A DNA stretch of 48,110 nucleotides, taken from contig JAQYLT010000007.1 in NCBI GenBank assembly GCA_028719885.1, positions 1-48,110 of the forward strand. The letters are read 5' to 3'. Below the pieces are notes generated by a model. That model was given only the letters and a program-made list of their open reading frames with translations, ran no database searches and was not told where the DNA came from. Each line of letters opens with the position of its first letter. Position 1 is the stretch's first letter. This document shows, piece after piece, positions 1 to 8,217 of the stretch. This DNA comes from Bacillota bacterium. Its GTDB lineage: Bacteria; Bacillota; Clostridia; Oscillospirales; Oscillospiraceae. The position numbers were made by a program, and so were the translations under genes.

Positions 1-219
1 ACTCAGGTCATAGAGGTTTTGCAGCAGATACAGTCGGAGCATGATCTCCAGCGGATAGGGTTTGTTGCCGCGCTCTCCTTTATAATAGCACGGCTGAATC
101 ATGGCAAGCCATTCCTTCCACGGGACGATCCGTTCAATCTGGTCGAGAAATTCCTTTTTCTTCGTCCGCACCTGCGCCAGTTCGTCGCTGAATCCGGAAA
201 TCGTCATCTGTTTATCCAT
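1..219 (-). CDS. IS5-family transposase, N-terminal part (runs off the window)
   Basis: The minus strand is open from an ATG at 217-219 to the window edge, giving 73 residues. It begins MDKQMTISGFSDELAQ and continues with RTKKKEFLDQIERIVPW and YKGERGNKPYPLEIMLRLY. This is the N-terminal DUF772-type region of IS5-family DDE transposases, which precedes the catalytic domain. The rest of the gene, including the DDE residues, lies outside the window. The inverted-repeat-like end of the element is 44 bases upstream at about 263-275, which fits a transposase starting just inside its insertion sequence. The family call is from recognition of the sequence, not from a search. Confidence 0.85.
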   Translation of the reverse strand, partial: MDKQMTISGFSDELAQVRTKKKEFLDQIERIVPWKEWLAMIQPCYYKGERGNKPYPLEIMLRLYLLQNLYDLS

Positions 220-279
220 AGTTTTATTATATCACACCTGGTAGCACCTGGCACATTTTTCTGTGCGGTGTTGCCCTAG
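1..279 (-). mobile_element. End of an IS5-type insertion sequence
   Basis: The truncated transposase is followed outward by GTGCGGTGTTGCC (263-275) and then directly by CTAG (276-279). A terminal repeat ending in GTTGCC next to a CTAR-type 4-bp target sequence is typical of the IS5 subgroup. Nearly the same terminal repeat occurs at both ends of a mini-element at 39,428-39,593, so this IS type has been active more than once in this genome. The other end of the element is outside the window, so target duplication cannot be confirmed. Confidence 0.7.
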
Positions 280-280
280 A

Positions 281-422
281 CTTTTATTAAAAGTTCACGA
301 AGATTTCCGAGGATGATTTGCGTAAAACAAGGCGGAGGATGCAGCTTGGCTGACGCCAAGCAAAGACGACAACGCAGTTTTACACAAATCAGACCGGAAA
401 GATTGTGAAGTTTTAATGAAAG
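281..422. repeat. 142-bp imperfect palindrome (MITE-like hairpin)
   Basis: The stretch starts CTTTTATTAAAAGTTCACGA and ends in the near reverse complement of that, TTCACAATCTTTCC when read from the other strand. Matching continues inward (GATTTGCGTAAAAC against GATTTGTGTAAAAC) to a central hairpin CTTGGC-TGAC-GCCAAG near 353-368. The arms are diverged but alignable over about 60 bases. It lies between the IS5 end and the 3' end of the GH3 gene. It could be a miniature inverted-repeat element or a large structured 3' region for the GH3 transcript. No coding potential is evident. Confidence 0.65.
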
Positions 423-461
423 GATAGTATCATACTGGCTGAAAGGAATCGTTGATCCGAA

Positions 462-3416
462 TTAAGAAACAGCCTTATTTTTCTTTTTTCTGCCCAGTGC
501 CAGTACAACTGCTGCAGCAGTCAGCACCCAGAACACACAGACGACTGTATAAAGTGCGGTCTTCCACACTGGTGTAACTGTTAGAACCACAGCATCTCCT
601 ACATTCATCGCATTGGAACGGGTCACGGAATACACAATATTTTTCATAGCATTGTGGACAGCGCTTGCAATAGCCGGGTCATTTTCGCTGTTGTCCAGGG
701 TGCCCATGTTACCCTTCTGTCCGCACCAGAAATCCTGGCCTGCCAGCAGACCCATCCGATAATCCATCCATTTTGCATTCATGGACATATCCGTGATCGC
801 AGCTCCCTGCATGCCCCATTCCTTTCTCAGGACTTCGGTCATCAGACCGTAGTGGCTTCCGCTCCAAACGACACCAATCCGGTTGAAGCTGGACATAACA
901 TTCATGGCACCGCCGCGAATCGCCCCCTCGAAGGCTTCCAGATAGAGCTCACGGATAGACTGTTCATTGGCCCATACGCTGATGCCGTAACGGCCCTCCT
1001 CCTGGTCATTCAGAGCAAAATGTTTGACAAATGCCAGCGCCCCTTTACTGCGGATGCCCTGCACCTGAGCAGCCGCGATTTCTCCGGCCAGCCATCCATC
1101 CTCGGAGTAGTATTCGTTATGTCTTCCCAGATACTGGCTCCGGTGAATGTTCAGTCCCGGGGCATAGATTCCGACGACTGAAGTTTTATCGTCATTTTGG
1201 TTGCTGTGCATCATGTCTTCGCCCATGCATTCACCGACCAGACGAGCCAGCTCCCGGGAGTAGGAAGCCGCGATAACATCCTCCGAGGTAAATGCCATGC
1301 CACTGGCACCTCCCATCAGGCTCTTGGTATAACCGGTGGGACCATCCGCCTCCATGGTAGCCGGCAGGTTAATCGCCGGGAGCGCATGCGTGTTGTAGGC
1401 ACCATTGTAGATGGTATCCAGCATATCCGCATAATTGATCTGACTGATGAGATCATCCCATGCTGTATTCTCGTAATCCGTTTCCACGAAATCAATTGCC
1501 TTCAGGCTTCCGGATATTCCGGATTGGGGAACCTGCGCATCTGCCCAATACCGCTCTTTCATTCTTTCAACAATTGCTGTTCGTTCATCCGCATTGTGGG
1601 TAAGACCGTCCGCCCACATAGCATCCGAAACAAACAGCTTCTGGGGCGTAGGATAGGTACCGACCCAATCCCTGCGGGATAAATAGGTCACGGTTTGGCC
1701 GTCAGCACCTGCATAGTAATTCAGGTCTGCATTGTCAAACTGATTGGTGATTGACTCCCCTGTATAGGAAGACACCGCATAAGTTGTCGTGTCCAAAGTG
1801 TCCACCGACCAGACCGCAGTGAGCGCCGGGTTTCCGTTGCCACTCATACGGGCAGAGTCTGCACCCTTTGCCGCAAGGATGTTATTGATTGCATTGTGTG
1901 CATCTGTTCCAACTGTGAAATAATATTCTCCGGCATCCAGGATATAGGTCCTGGCCAGATTGCTGTCATAGCTGGTCAAATCATCCTTGCGTATCTCGAT
2001 GACATAATGCTCTGTTTTTCCCGCTTCGATCATTTTCTTATCAAAGCCACAGATCTCAACAGAGGCTTTTTCCACGCCATTATCCCGATCATATTGGGTG
2101 TATGGGGACTGGAAATAGATCTGAACCGTATGCTTTCCATCTACGCTCCCGGTATTGGTCACATCTACCTCCGCGACAATGGTATTCCCACAGTCTTTGA
2201 TTTGGAAATTGGAATAGGCGAAGGTGGTATAGCTGAGACCGCTTCCGAAGGGGAAGGCTACCACATCCTCATAGCGGAAATCTCCCGCATTCCCCTGCCC
2301 CAGCACAAAATCCTCATAGCGGGTCTCGAAATAACGGTAGCCCACATAAATGCCTTCCTGATAGACAACATAATTCATATTACATTTATCAATACCGGAA
2401 TCGTTGTTATTCTGAGCCTCCGCAAGGCCAAGCTCCTCTGCATTGGCGTAAGGAAAAGCATCATAGTTCTGCATGGCCGGAGATGCATGATTATCTTTCT
2501 GGAAGGTATCCACGATCCGCCCTGAGGGGTTGACCTTTCCAGCCAGGATATCCGCCACCGCAGGAATACCATTCAGCCCCAGATTACCAACCCACAGCAA
2601 TGCATCTATCTCATAATCATCCAGGAAATCCAGTTGCAGTGTGCTGGAGGAGTTGAGCAGGACAATAATCTTCTTGAAGACTCCCTCCTGTTTCAGTCGG
2701 GTCAGATTTTCCAGCAGCTCCCGCTCCTCTGCGCAAAGCTGCAGATAATCGCCATCGGTCATATAGGGCTGCAGTGCTTCCAGACCATACGGAAGATCGG
2801 CACCCTCACCCGAAGAACGGGAAAGGAGCACAATTGCAGCGTCACCGTAATCCGGGAAGGTCGCCTTCACAGCTTCGGGATATTTCTCCCACGGAATCTC
2901 GTTGATCCGATACTGATCCGGGCTTCCGCCGGAAAGCTTCGCGTTGACACGTTTGTATCCGGAGGTCTTATAAAACTTCCAGAGTTCCTGATTGACACAA
3001 CCGGAAGAAAAGCTGTCCTGCAGAGCCGCATACAGGCTTACCGCGTCTCCAGTCGCCATAAAGGCAGAGCCGATTCCCGTCAGAACCGGGTCCGCAGCAG
3101 ACTGAGAAAACAGGGACATTTTGGAATCTGCAGCCAGGGGCAGTGCATTGTTTTTGTTGACCAGCAGCGCCGCTCCTTCCGCCTCAACCTGGCGGCAAAC
3201 AGCCATATCGTTGGCTACCAGTTCCTCTTCCGACTCATAATCGGTCCAGTAGAAAATCTGTGCGTTCTCTCCGGGAATGATTTTCTGCGTCTGCGCATTG
3301 AGCGCCGCATTGATCATTGTTTCATAATAAGCCGTCACCGGTATGGCTGCAGTTAGAACGATGCTTAACAGTGCCAGAATCGCGGCAACTGGAACCCATG
3401 GGTTTCTCTTTTTCAT
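462..3416 (-). CDS. Membrane-anchored GH3 glycoside hydrolase with permuted domain order
   Basis: This is a beta-glucosidase/beta-xylosidase type family 3 enzyme (about 984 residues). The start is the ATG at 3416, because GGAGG lies 7 bases upstream of MKKRNPW; a longer frame opens at 3446 without such a site. The usual order is reversed. The GH3 C-terminal-type domain comes first (about 55-330, with GAALLVNKNNALPL and NPSGRIVDTF), then a fibronectin-like domain (about 420-520, VTNTGSVDGKHTVQIYF), then the catalytic barrel (about 640-930). In the barrel I see KHFALNDQEEGR and the nucleophile-type Asp in GAAITDMSMNAKW (about residue 875). A hydrophobic segment near residues 10-30 and another near the C-terminus, followed by RKKKNK, suggest a surface enzyme anchored at both ends. 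It lies 17 bases after the GH78 gene, in one operon. Permuted GH3 enzymes are known in rumen Clostridia; the substrate is not evident. Confidence 0.9.
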   Translation of the reverse strand: MKKRNPWVPVAAILALLSIVLTAAIPVTAYYETMINAALNAQTQKIIPGENAQIFYWTDYESEEELVANDMAVCRQVEAEGAALLVNKNNALPLAADSKMSLFSQSAADPVLTGIGSAFMATGDAVSLYAALQDSFSSGCVNQELWKFYKTSGYKRVNAKLSGGSPDQYRINEIPWEKYPEAVKATFPDYGDAAIVLLSRSSGEGADLPYGLEALQPYMTDGDYLQLCAEERELLENLTRLKQEGVFKKIIVLLNSSSTLQLDFLDDYEIDALLWVGNLGLNGIPAVADILAGKVNPSGRIVDTFQKDNHASPAMQNYDAFPYANAEELGLAEAQNNNDSGIDKCNMNYVVYQEGIYVGYRYFETRYEDFVLGQGNAGDFRYEDVVAFPFGSGLSYTTFAYSNFQIKDCGNTIVAEVDVTNTGSVDGKHTVQIYFQSPYTQYDRDNGVEKASVEICGFDKKMIEAGKTEHYVIEIRKDDLTSYDSNLARTYILDAGEYYFTVGTDAHNAINNILAAKGADSARMSGNGNPALTAVWSVDTLDTTTYAVSSYTGESITNQFDNADLNYYAGADGQTVTYLSRRDWVGTYPTPQKLFVSDAMWADGLTHNADERTAIVERMKERYWADAQVPQSGISGSLKAIDFVETDYENTAWDDLISQINYADMLDTIYNGAYNTHALPAINLPATMEADGPTGYTKSLMGGASGMAFTSEDVIAASYSRELARLVGECMGEDMMHSNQNDDKTSVVGIYAPGLNIHRSQYLGRHNEYYSEDGWLAGEIAAAQVQGIRSKGALAFVKHFALNDQEEGRYGISVWANEQSIRELYLEAFEGAIRGGAMNVMSSFNRIGVVWSGSHYGLMTEVLRKEWGMQGAAITDMSMNAKWMDYRMGLLAGQDFWCGQKGNMGTLDNSENDPAIASAVHNAMKNIVYSVTRSNAMNVGDAVVLTVTPVWKTALYTVVCVFWVLTAAAVVLALGRKKKNKAVS

Positions 3417-3433
3417 CTTTATACCTCCAAGAT

Positions 3434-5767
3434 TTATGTCATACAATAAGTATGCTCCCCCTCCTGCAGGGGCATCTCTCTGCCGTCCGGAAGCACCAGA
3501 GTACCGCCGGAGACAGCTGTGACTGTCAGGTTATTGCCATCCTTCCTCACCGTGATAATGCCCTTGGGCGTATAGACGGAGCAGGAATAGCTATCCAATA
3601 TATTTGACGGCACAATATCGTAGGTTTCGTAGCCGCCGGAGGTGGGCTGGATGCCCGCCACATATTTTGAAAGGATATACATAGGCGCTGCGCTCCAGCC
3701 ATGGTTGAAGGTACCGATGGGTGCAGAGAACTTTTCCCAGAGGGTATCGTATTCATCCTTCAGCATCCCGTCATACCTGTCCAGCATTCTCTGGACTGCC
3801 AGGTCCTGCCGCCCCATAACGCATAGGGCTTCCAGGACGTACTTCTCGCAGAAGGGACTGGCTTCATAAGTGGACATAATGACATCACAGATCAGGTCGT
3901 AGTCCTCCTCCCCTGCCAAACCGGACAGCGCCAGCATGGCATTGGCTCGGTCATCGATATACTTGCTGTCCGGGTACTTGAAGCCCGCAGGCGTATAATA
4001 GGCATCGCGGAAATTTGCCTTGATGGATTCCATCCGTTCCGTCAGGAAAGCCGCATCATCGTCAATTCTCAAATCCGCAGCCAGCTTCTGGGTCAGGTTC
4101 AGGGCATAATAATAGAAACCGACCTGAAGCAAATTGGCATCGATCTTATCGCCCCAATCGTTCCATGTCCAGGAACCGGGTCGGTAAACGGGCAAACCGT
4201 TTTCCATTTCATACAGCTTCAGATAGTTGACGAATACACGATAATAGTCCGTCATGGTCTTTTCATCACCGGAGGCCAGCCAGTAATGGTAGGCACTGGT
4301 CATAAACGCCAGGCTCTGGTTGGGAATCTCCTGGGGTTTCACAGAGGGAGCCCGGCTGGGGATGGCACCGGTGTCCGTGGTCCAGCCGATGCAGGCAAGG
4401 ATTGCTTTCTTTGTCATATCCAGGCCGCCCTGGTCATAGCCGTAGAGAGCTGCATCGATCTGGTTGGATGCGTCGCCCATATAAGGGCCCCGTTCCCGTT
4501 CGGGACAATCCATATAGGTGTCACGCATACAGATCGCAACCGTGTTCAAGCTTTCCTGCCAGAGCTGATTCAGTTCTTCATTTTCAGAAGAAAACGCCCC
4601 GACCCATTCGCCGTTAAATTCACTTTTGCGGTAACCCAGTGCTGTGAATTTCACACCGGCCTCTGCTTCGATATAAAGCTTTGACCCGCTGCGCCATGCG
4701 TAATTCTCAAATTGCTGTGAGCCCTCCGCAGTAACATAGGTGTCTTTGAAATTGGGATTGTTGTCGCTGTCCACATAGCTGTCGGTATAGATCGTCAGCC
4801 GCTTTCCCGCAGGAGCTTCCAGCGCAAAATACGGGGTAAACTGAATATTTCCGGGAAGAATCAGTTCCAAAGTCGTGTCTTCTGTCAATTCCCTGCCGAC
4901 ATAATCGGCGGAGTTTGCATAATCTGTAATTCCATCAAACTTGATGGGATTCGTCATTGCCCTGTACAGTGCGCCAAAGGGCAGCTCTCCTGGTTTGCCA
5001 ATCAGCACCGCATTTTCCCATGCACTGTCATCATACCCAGGTTCCATAAAAGCCCCAAGATCATCCCGGGCATCATAATAGAGATTCCGTTCCGCCAGCA
5101 TGGACATTTGCATATAATTGGGATAATCCTTACCGGCAGTGACGCGATTCTTGTAGCCGGTATGCCTCGCTGCCTTCCAGGAGGTATCCGACACGATTCG
5201 CTGCCTCTGGACTTCCATCTCAAAAATCATGCCCGCCTGATTATAGTCGTCCCCTTCATCATCCTGTGCAACCGGAACAATGGAGCCGTCACCGGAACGC
5301 CCATTGAAGGCAACCAGCATGGCGATGGTGTTTTCGCCTTTCTTCAGATTCAAAGGAATCTCGTCATAGTAGCTGTCATAGGGCGTAGGGCCGCGCTTGA
5401 GGGAACCATCCAGTACCACCATCTCCCCATTGAGGAACAGCACATACTTGTCCACCGCCGAGATACAGGCCATAGCCGTCACCTCAGCATCCACCGCAAC
5501 CGTTTTACGGAATGCCACATAGCTGTCATCGCTGCAGCCTTTGGTCCAGATCCAGTTGGCCGTCCAATCACTCTTGCGATAGTCCTCGATTGCAGACAAG
5601 TAGGGAAGATTGGAACGATCAGGCTCTCCCCGTTCCGGAGTCTGCTGCACTGTCTGCACCGGCGTCGTTGTTTCCACGGTTGTATTCTGTCCGCAGCCAA
5701 CCAGGGAAAAGACACTTGCCGCAGCCAGAGCCATGCACAAAACCTTTTTTGTCAGTTTGTTTTTCAT
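3434..5767 (-). CDS. GH78 alpha-L-rhamnosidase, lipoprotein
   Basis: The protein (777 residues) starts with a lipoprotein signal (MKNKLTKKVLCM, then the lipobox SLVGC at about residues 21-25), so it should sit on the outer face of the membrane. A beta-sandwich N-terminal part (SDWTANWIWTKG, YVLFLNGEMVVLDGSLKRG) is followed by an (alpha/alpha)6-barrel region. The barrel contains YMDCPERERGPYMGDA and WTWNDWGDK, which are typical of GH78, where acidic residues in these stretches act in catalysis. The gene has AGGAGG 8 bases before its ATG. It is the first gene of a two-gene operon with the GH3 enzyme. It probably removes terminal rhamnose from plant glycosides or pectic rhamnogalacturonan outside the cell. 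GH78 and the related GH106 can be confused, but the CPERERG motif favours GH78. Confidence 0.9.
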   Translation of the reverse strand: MKNKLTKKVLCMALAAASVFSLVGCGQNTTVETTTPVQTVQQTPERGEPDRSNLPYLSAIEDYRKSDWTANWIWTKGCSDDSYVAFRKTVAVDAEVTAMACISAVDKYVLFLNGEMVVLDGSLKRGPTPYDSYYDEIPLNLKKGENTIAMLVAFNGRSGDGSIVPVAQDDEGDDYNQAGMIFEMEVQRQRIVSDTSWKAARHTGYKNRVTAGKDYPNYMQMSMLAERNLYYDARDDLGAFMEPGYDDSAWENAVLIGKPGELPFGALYRAMTNPIKFDGITDYANSADYVGRELTEDTTLELILPGNIQFTPYFALEAPAGKRLTIYTDSYVDSDNNPNFKDTYVTAEGSQQFENYAWRSGSKLYIEAEAGVKFTALGYRKSEFNGEWVGAFSSENEELNQLWQESLNTVAICMRDTYMDCPERERGPYMGDASNQIDAALYGYDQGGLDMTKKAILACIGWTTDTGAIPSRAPSVKPQEIPNQSLAFMTSAYHYWLASGDEKTMTDYYRVFVNYLKLYEMENGLPVYRPGSWTWNDWGDKIDANLLQVGFYYYALNLTQKLAADLRIDDDAAFLTERMESIKANFRDAYYTPAGFKYPDSKYIDDRANAMLALSGLAGEEDYDLICDVIMSTYEASPFCEKYVLEALCVMGRQDLAVQRMLDRYDGMLKDEYDTLWEKFSAPIGTFNHGWSAAPMYILSKYVAGIQPTSGGYETYDIVPSNILDSYSCSVYTPKGIITVRKDGNNLTVTAVSGGTLVLPDGREMPLQEGEHTYCMT

Positions 5768-5877
5768 GCTGTACGCCTCCTATTTATCCTTGTAACAGAA
5801 TAATACATCCGTGAGCAAGGAGAAAGGGAATGCGCATAACCTTATTACTGTACAGCATAACCTGATGCTTCCATGCC

Positions 5878-5906
5878 TTGCATACCAGACACGCACAGTG
5901 TATAAT
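5878..5906 (+). promoter_or_regulatory. Sigma-70-type promoter for the GH43 gene
   Basis: TTGCAT (5878-5883) and a perfect TATAAT (5901-5906) are separated by 17 bases. Transcription would begin near 5912-5914. That places the ATG at 5912 at or before the RNA start and supports translation starting at 5942 instead. Confidence 0.75.
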
Positions 5907-5941
5907 ACGCAATGGTAAAAAACAGAAAGCAGATGGTAAAA

Positions 5942-7378
5942 ATGAAGCAGCAGGCAGTGAATCCATTTCTTCCCAGCTGGGAATATATTCCCGATGGGGA
6001 GCCCCGGATATTTCATGACCGAGTCTATCTCTATGGCTCCCATGACCATTTTGGCGCCCCCATCTTCTGCGTGGGAGACTATGTCTGCTGGTCAGCGCCG
6101 GTGGATGATCTGGCGGATTGGCGCTACGAAGGTGTTATTTACAAAAGAAATCAGGACCCCAAAAACGCTCTGGGACTGCATCTGCTGTTTGCGCCGGACG
6201 TGGTGCAGGGTACGAATGGGAGATATTATCTTTATTATGCTTTTGATTTTTTGTGCATGATTGGCGTGGCCGTCAGCGAGAATCCCGTTGGTCCCTTTCA
6301 GTTTTATGGCCATGTCCATTACAAGGACGGCACGATTTGGGGAAGAAGAAAGGGAGATCAGTTTCCCTTCGATCCAGGCGTACTGGTGGACGATGACGGC
6401 TCTGTATACCTCTACTCTGGATTCTATCAGTCCATTCCTGCCTTGGCCAGCGGCTTCCGAAAGCTGAGAAGCGATGGCGGTGTGGTTGTGACTTTGGAAA
6501 AGGATATGGTTACCATTCGGAAAGAGCCTAAGCTGCTGTTCCCAAAAGCAGGGCCGGGTTCCTTCCCAAACCACGAGTTTTTCGAGGCCAGTTCCATTCG
6601 CAAAGACGGCAGCAAGTACATTTTCACCTATTCATCCCGGCATAATCATGAGCTATGTTATGCGGTGAGCGATTATCCAGACAGGGATTTTCAATTCGGC
6701 GGTACCCTGGTGGATCAGGGTGACTTGTTTCTTAACGGAAATCAAGACGAAAAGAAAGCGCTGAACTATTTGGGCAATACCCACGGCGGGATGCTGAACA
6801 TCGGCGATGACTGGTATATTTTTTACCACCGTCAGACCAATCAGCATTCCTACAGCCGTCAGGCTTGTGCAGAAAAGCTGGAGCATTTGGCCCCCGGGGT
6901 ATTTCGTCAGGCGGGAGTCACCAGCTGCGGTCTCAACGGCACCCCGCTCATGGGTACCGGAAAGTACGAAGCCCGCATCGCCTGCAATCTCTGGAGTAAA
7001 CATGGTGTAGCCAGATATGACCGGAAATTCAACAAAAGAATCCACCCGTTCTTCACCCAGACGGGAAAAGACCGCATGGAAAACGGAGATCAGTATATCG
7101 CCAATCTGCGGGATGGAGCCGTGGCAGGGTTCAAATATTTTCAGTTTACAGAGGGAAACACAATCAGAATCACACTCAGTGGGAAAGCCGAAGGAAGCAT
7201 CGAGATTGCCCATACCCCTGATTTTACGACAACCATTTCATCCATCCCGATTCATGTTCAGGGAAGCACTTTGGAAATTCAAGGACCTTTCAACCCTTCG
7301 GCAGGTACGCAGCCACTGTTTTTTCGTTTTATCGGGAAAGGAGCGGTTAATTTCCATTCTTTTACGATGAACATTTGA
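5942..7378 (+). CDS. GH43 glycoside hydrolase (arabinofuranosidase/xylosidase type), cytoplasmic
   Basis: A family 43 five-blade propeller enzyme of 478 residues from the ATG at 5942. An in-frame ATG at 5912 coincides with the predicted RNA start. The relative at 32,906 also begins at this point (MKQQ). Family features visible are NPFLPSWEYIPDGEPR with the catalytic-base Asp, FDPGVLVDDDGSVYLYSG, and the likely acid Glu in HEFFEASSIR. The last 130 or so residues form a beta-rich C-terminal domain. There is no signal peptide, so it should act on imported oligosaccharides. It diverges from the GH78-GH3 operon. The exact linkage cleaved cannot be read from the sequence. Confidence 0.88.
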   Translation: MKQQAVNPFLPSWEYIPDGEPRIFHDRVYLYGSHDHFGAPIFCVGDYVCWSAPVDDLADWRYEGVIYKRNQDPKNALGLHLLFAPDVVQGTNGRYYLYYAFDFLCMIGVAVSENPVGPFQFYGHVHYKDGTIWGRRKGDQFPFDPGVLVDDDGSVYLYSGFYQSIPALASGFRKLRSDGGVVVTLEKDMVTIRKEPKLLFPKAGPGSFPNHEFFEASSIRKDGSKYIFTYSSRHNHELCYAVSDYPDRDFQFGGTLVDQGDLFLNGNQDEKKALNYLGNTHGGMLNIGDDWYIFYHRQTNQHSYSRQACAEKLEHLAPGVFRQAGVTSCGLNGTPLMGTGKYEARIACNLWSKHGVARYDRKFNKRIHPFFTQTGKDRMENGDQYIANLRDGAVAGFKYFQFTEGNTIRITLSGKAEGSIEIAHTPDFTTTISSIPIHVQGSTLEIQGPFNPSAGTQPLFFRFIGKGAVNFHSFTMNI

Positions 7379-7432
7379 AAGAAGCTAATTCTTCATATGC
7401 AACCCAAACAACTATTTAACGGTTTTCTCCAA

Positions 7433-7478
7433 AAGAGCACACATCATAATGCCACATGGCTCAGTGATGTGTGCTCTT
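7433..7478. terminator. Hairpin between convergent GH43 gene and GH2 relic
   Basis: A perfect 14-bp stem AAGAGCACACATCA / TGATGTGTGCTCTT spans 7433-7446 and 7465-7478. Read on the minus strand it is followed by TTTT, so it would end transcription from the GH2 relic. It also lies 55 bases after the GH43 stop. The last codons of the GH2 relic run into this hairpin. Confidence 0.7.
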
Positions 7479-7854
7479 GTCCCACCAAGATGTCTATTGC
7501 TTTTTCCTCGCAGTTTTCACAGCTTACAGTAACTGATACCTTGCCTGCTATCGTCCCTGAGCGAAGGATTGCTTGTGCCCTGCCAAAGTGTGTCAGGTGA
7601 CGATTACTGTTGAAAACCTCAGAAGTTCTGGTTCTTGCACTTCCCAGTGCGGCGAGTTCTGCTGCTTCACCTTCCACCTTCACTGTTACCGTCATATCCA
7701 CAGCTGGTTTCAGCTCTCCATGATCCTCCGTCAGTTCGATGTTGACATACCGGGAATCACTGTGACCCCTCCGGAATATGGACACTTCGCTTTTTGCTGC
7801 AAGTTCCACAACCTCTCTAATTGTTCTGCAACAGTTTGTATGGAAATTCACCAA
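7444..7854 (-). pseudogene. C-terminal relic of a GH2 glycoside hydrolase
   Basis: Only about 105 residues resemble a known protein. They match the C-terminal immunoglobulin-like domain of family 2 enzymes and align with the end of the full GH2 gene at 36,275-38,674: AAELAALGSA against AGSLLALGSA, and GRAQAILRSG against GKALAVIRAG. The catalytic domains are absent. The first 25 or so residues (MVNFHTNCCRTIREVV) have no GH2 similarity and the ATG lacks a good ribosome binding site, so this is most likely a decayed gene. It may once have been partnered with the neighbouring GH43, as in the cassette at 32,906-38,674. A standalone small protein is possible but less likely. Confidence 0.75.
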
Positions 7855-7961
7855 TTAACCCGACACTTTGTTGGCTATCAGGGAGGGGGCTTTTCCGCTA
7901 AAATATGGTTGTCGATCAGAAAACCGATCGGAACCCTACATTTTAGAGGAGGAAACGGATC

Positions 7962-8174
7962 ATGGCATTTTCAATTGATTCCAAGGTGAAGGACTTAAGA
8001 AAGAGCGAGGCCGCCAGCGACATTATCGCGCAGTACACCTCCGGCTTTAAGACGGATCCCCAGATGAAGCTGGTGGGCGCACTGACCTTCCGCAAGCTCT
8101 GCTCCTTCCCCCAGGCCGGTCTGAGCGCAGAACAGCTGGCAGAAATCGACGAAAAGCTGAAGGCACTCGGCTAA
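7962..8174 (+). CDS. Small conserved-looking protein of unknown function (70 residues)
   Basis: The gene has a strong ribosome binding site (GAGGAGG, 9 bases before the ATG) and a clean terminator 9 bases after its stop, so it is very likely expressed. The product is hydrophilic and probably helical, with the segments DLRKSEAASDIIAQYTSGF and FPQAGLSAEQLAEIDEKLK. There are no cysteines beyond one and no membrane segment. The pattern (D..M...G..LR.L..FPQAG...E.L..ID..L) feels like a short helical domain that is attached to other proteins in Clostridia, but I cannot name it. It stands alone between the GH2 relic and the PucR regulator. Confidence 0.7.
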   Translation: MAFSIDSKVKDLRKSEAASDIIAQYTSGFKTDPQMKLVGALTFRKLCSFPQAGLSAEQLAEIDEKLKALG

Positions 8175-8182
8175 TGATGGAG

Positions 8183-8214
8183 AACACCGCTGCTTCACAG
8201 AAAGCAGCGGTGTT
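8183..8214. terminator. Bidirectional terminator between the 70-residue gene and pucR-like gene
   Basis: The 13-bp perfect stem AACACCGCTGCTT (8183-8195) pairs with AAGCAGCGGTGTT (8202-8214). TTTTGTT follows on the plus side. The minus-strand regulator gene stops at 8218, right beside it. Confidence 0.85.
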
Positions 8215-8217
8215 TTG

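Noticed and set aside
2634..3356. Plus-strand frame (240 codons) opposite the GH3 gene
   Set aside because: Antisense to conserved GH3 domains and without family similarity.
5768..5880. Promoter for the GH78-GH3 operon (TATTAT near 5800 on the minus strand)
   Set aside because: No acceptable -35 sequence lies at the right distance, so it is not listed as a feature.
7444..7854. The 136-codon frame as a novel regulatory protein
   Set aside because: Its central part aligns with the C-terminal domain of the GH2 enzyme at 36,275-38,674, so a degraded GH2 gene explains it.
7855..7961. Riboswitch or structured leader before the 70-residue gene
   Set aside because: Only a short TCGATC/GATCGG pairing is visible; nothing resembles a known riboswitch.
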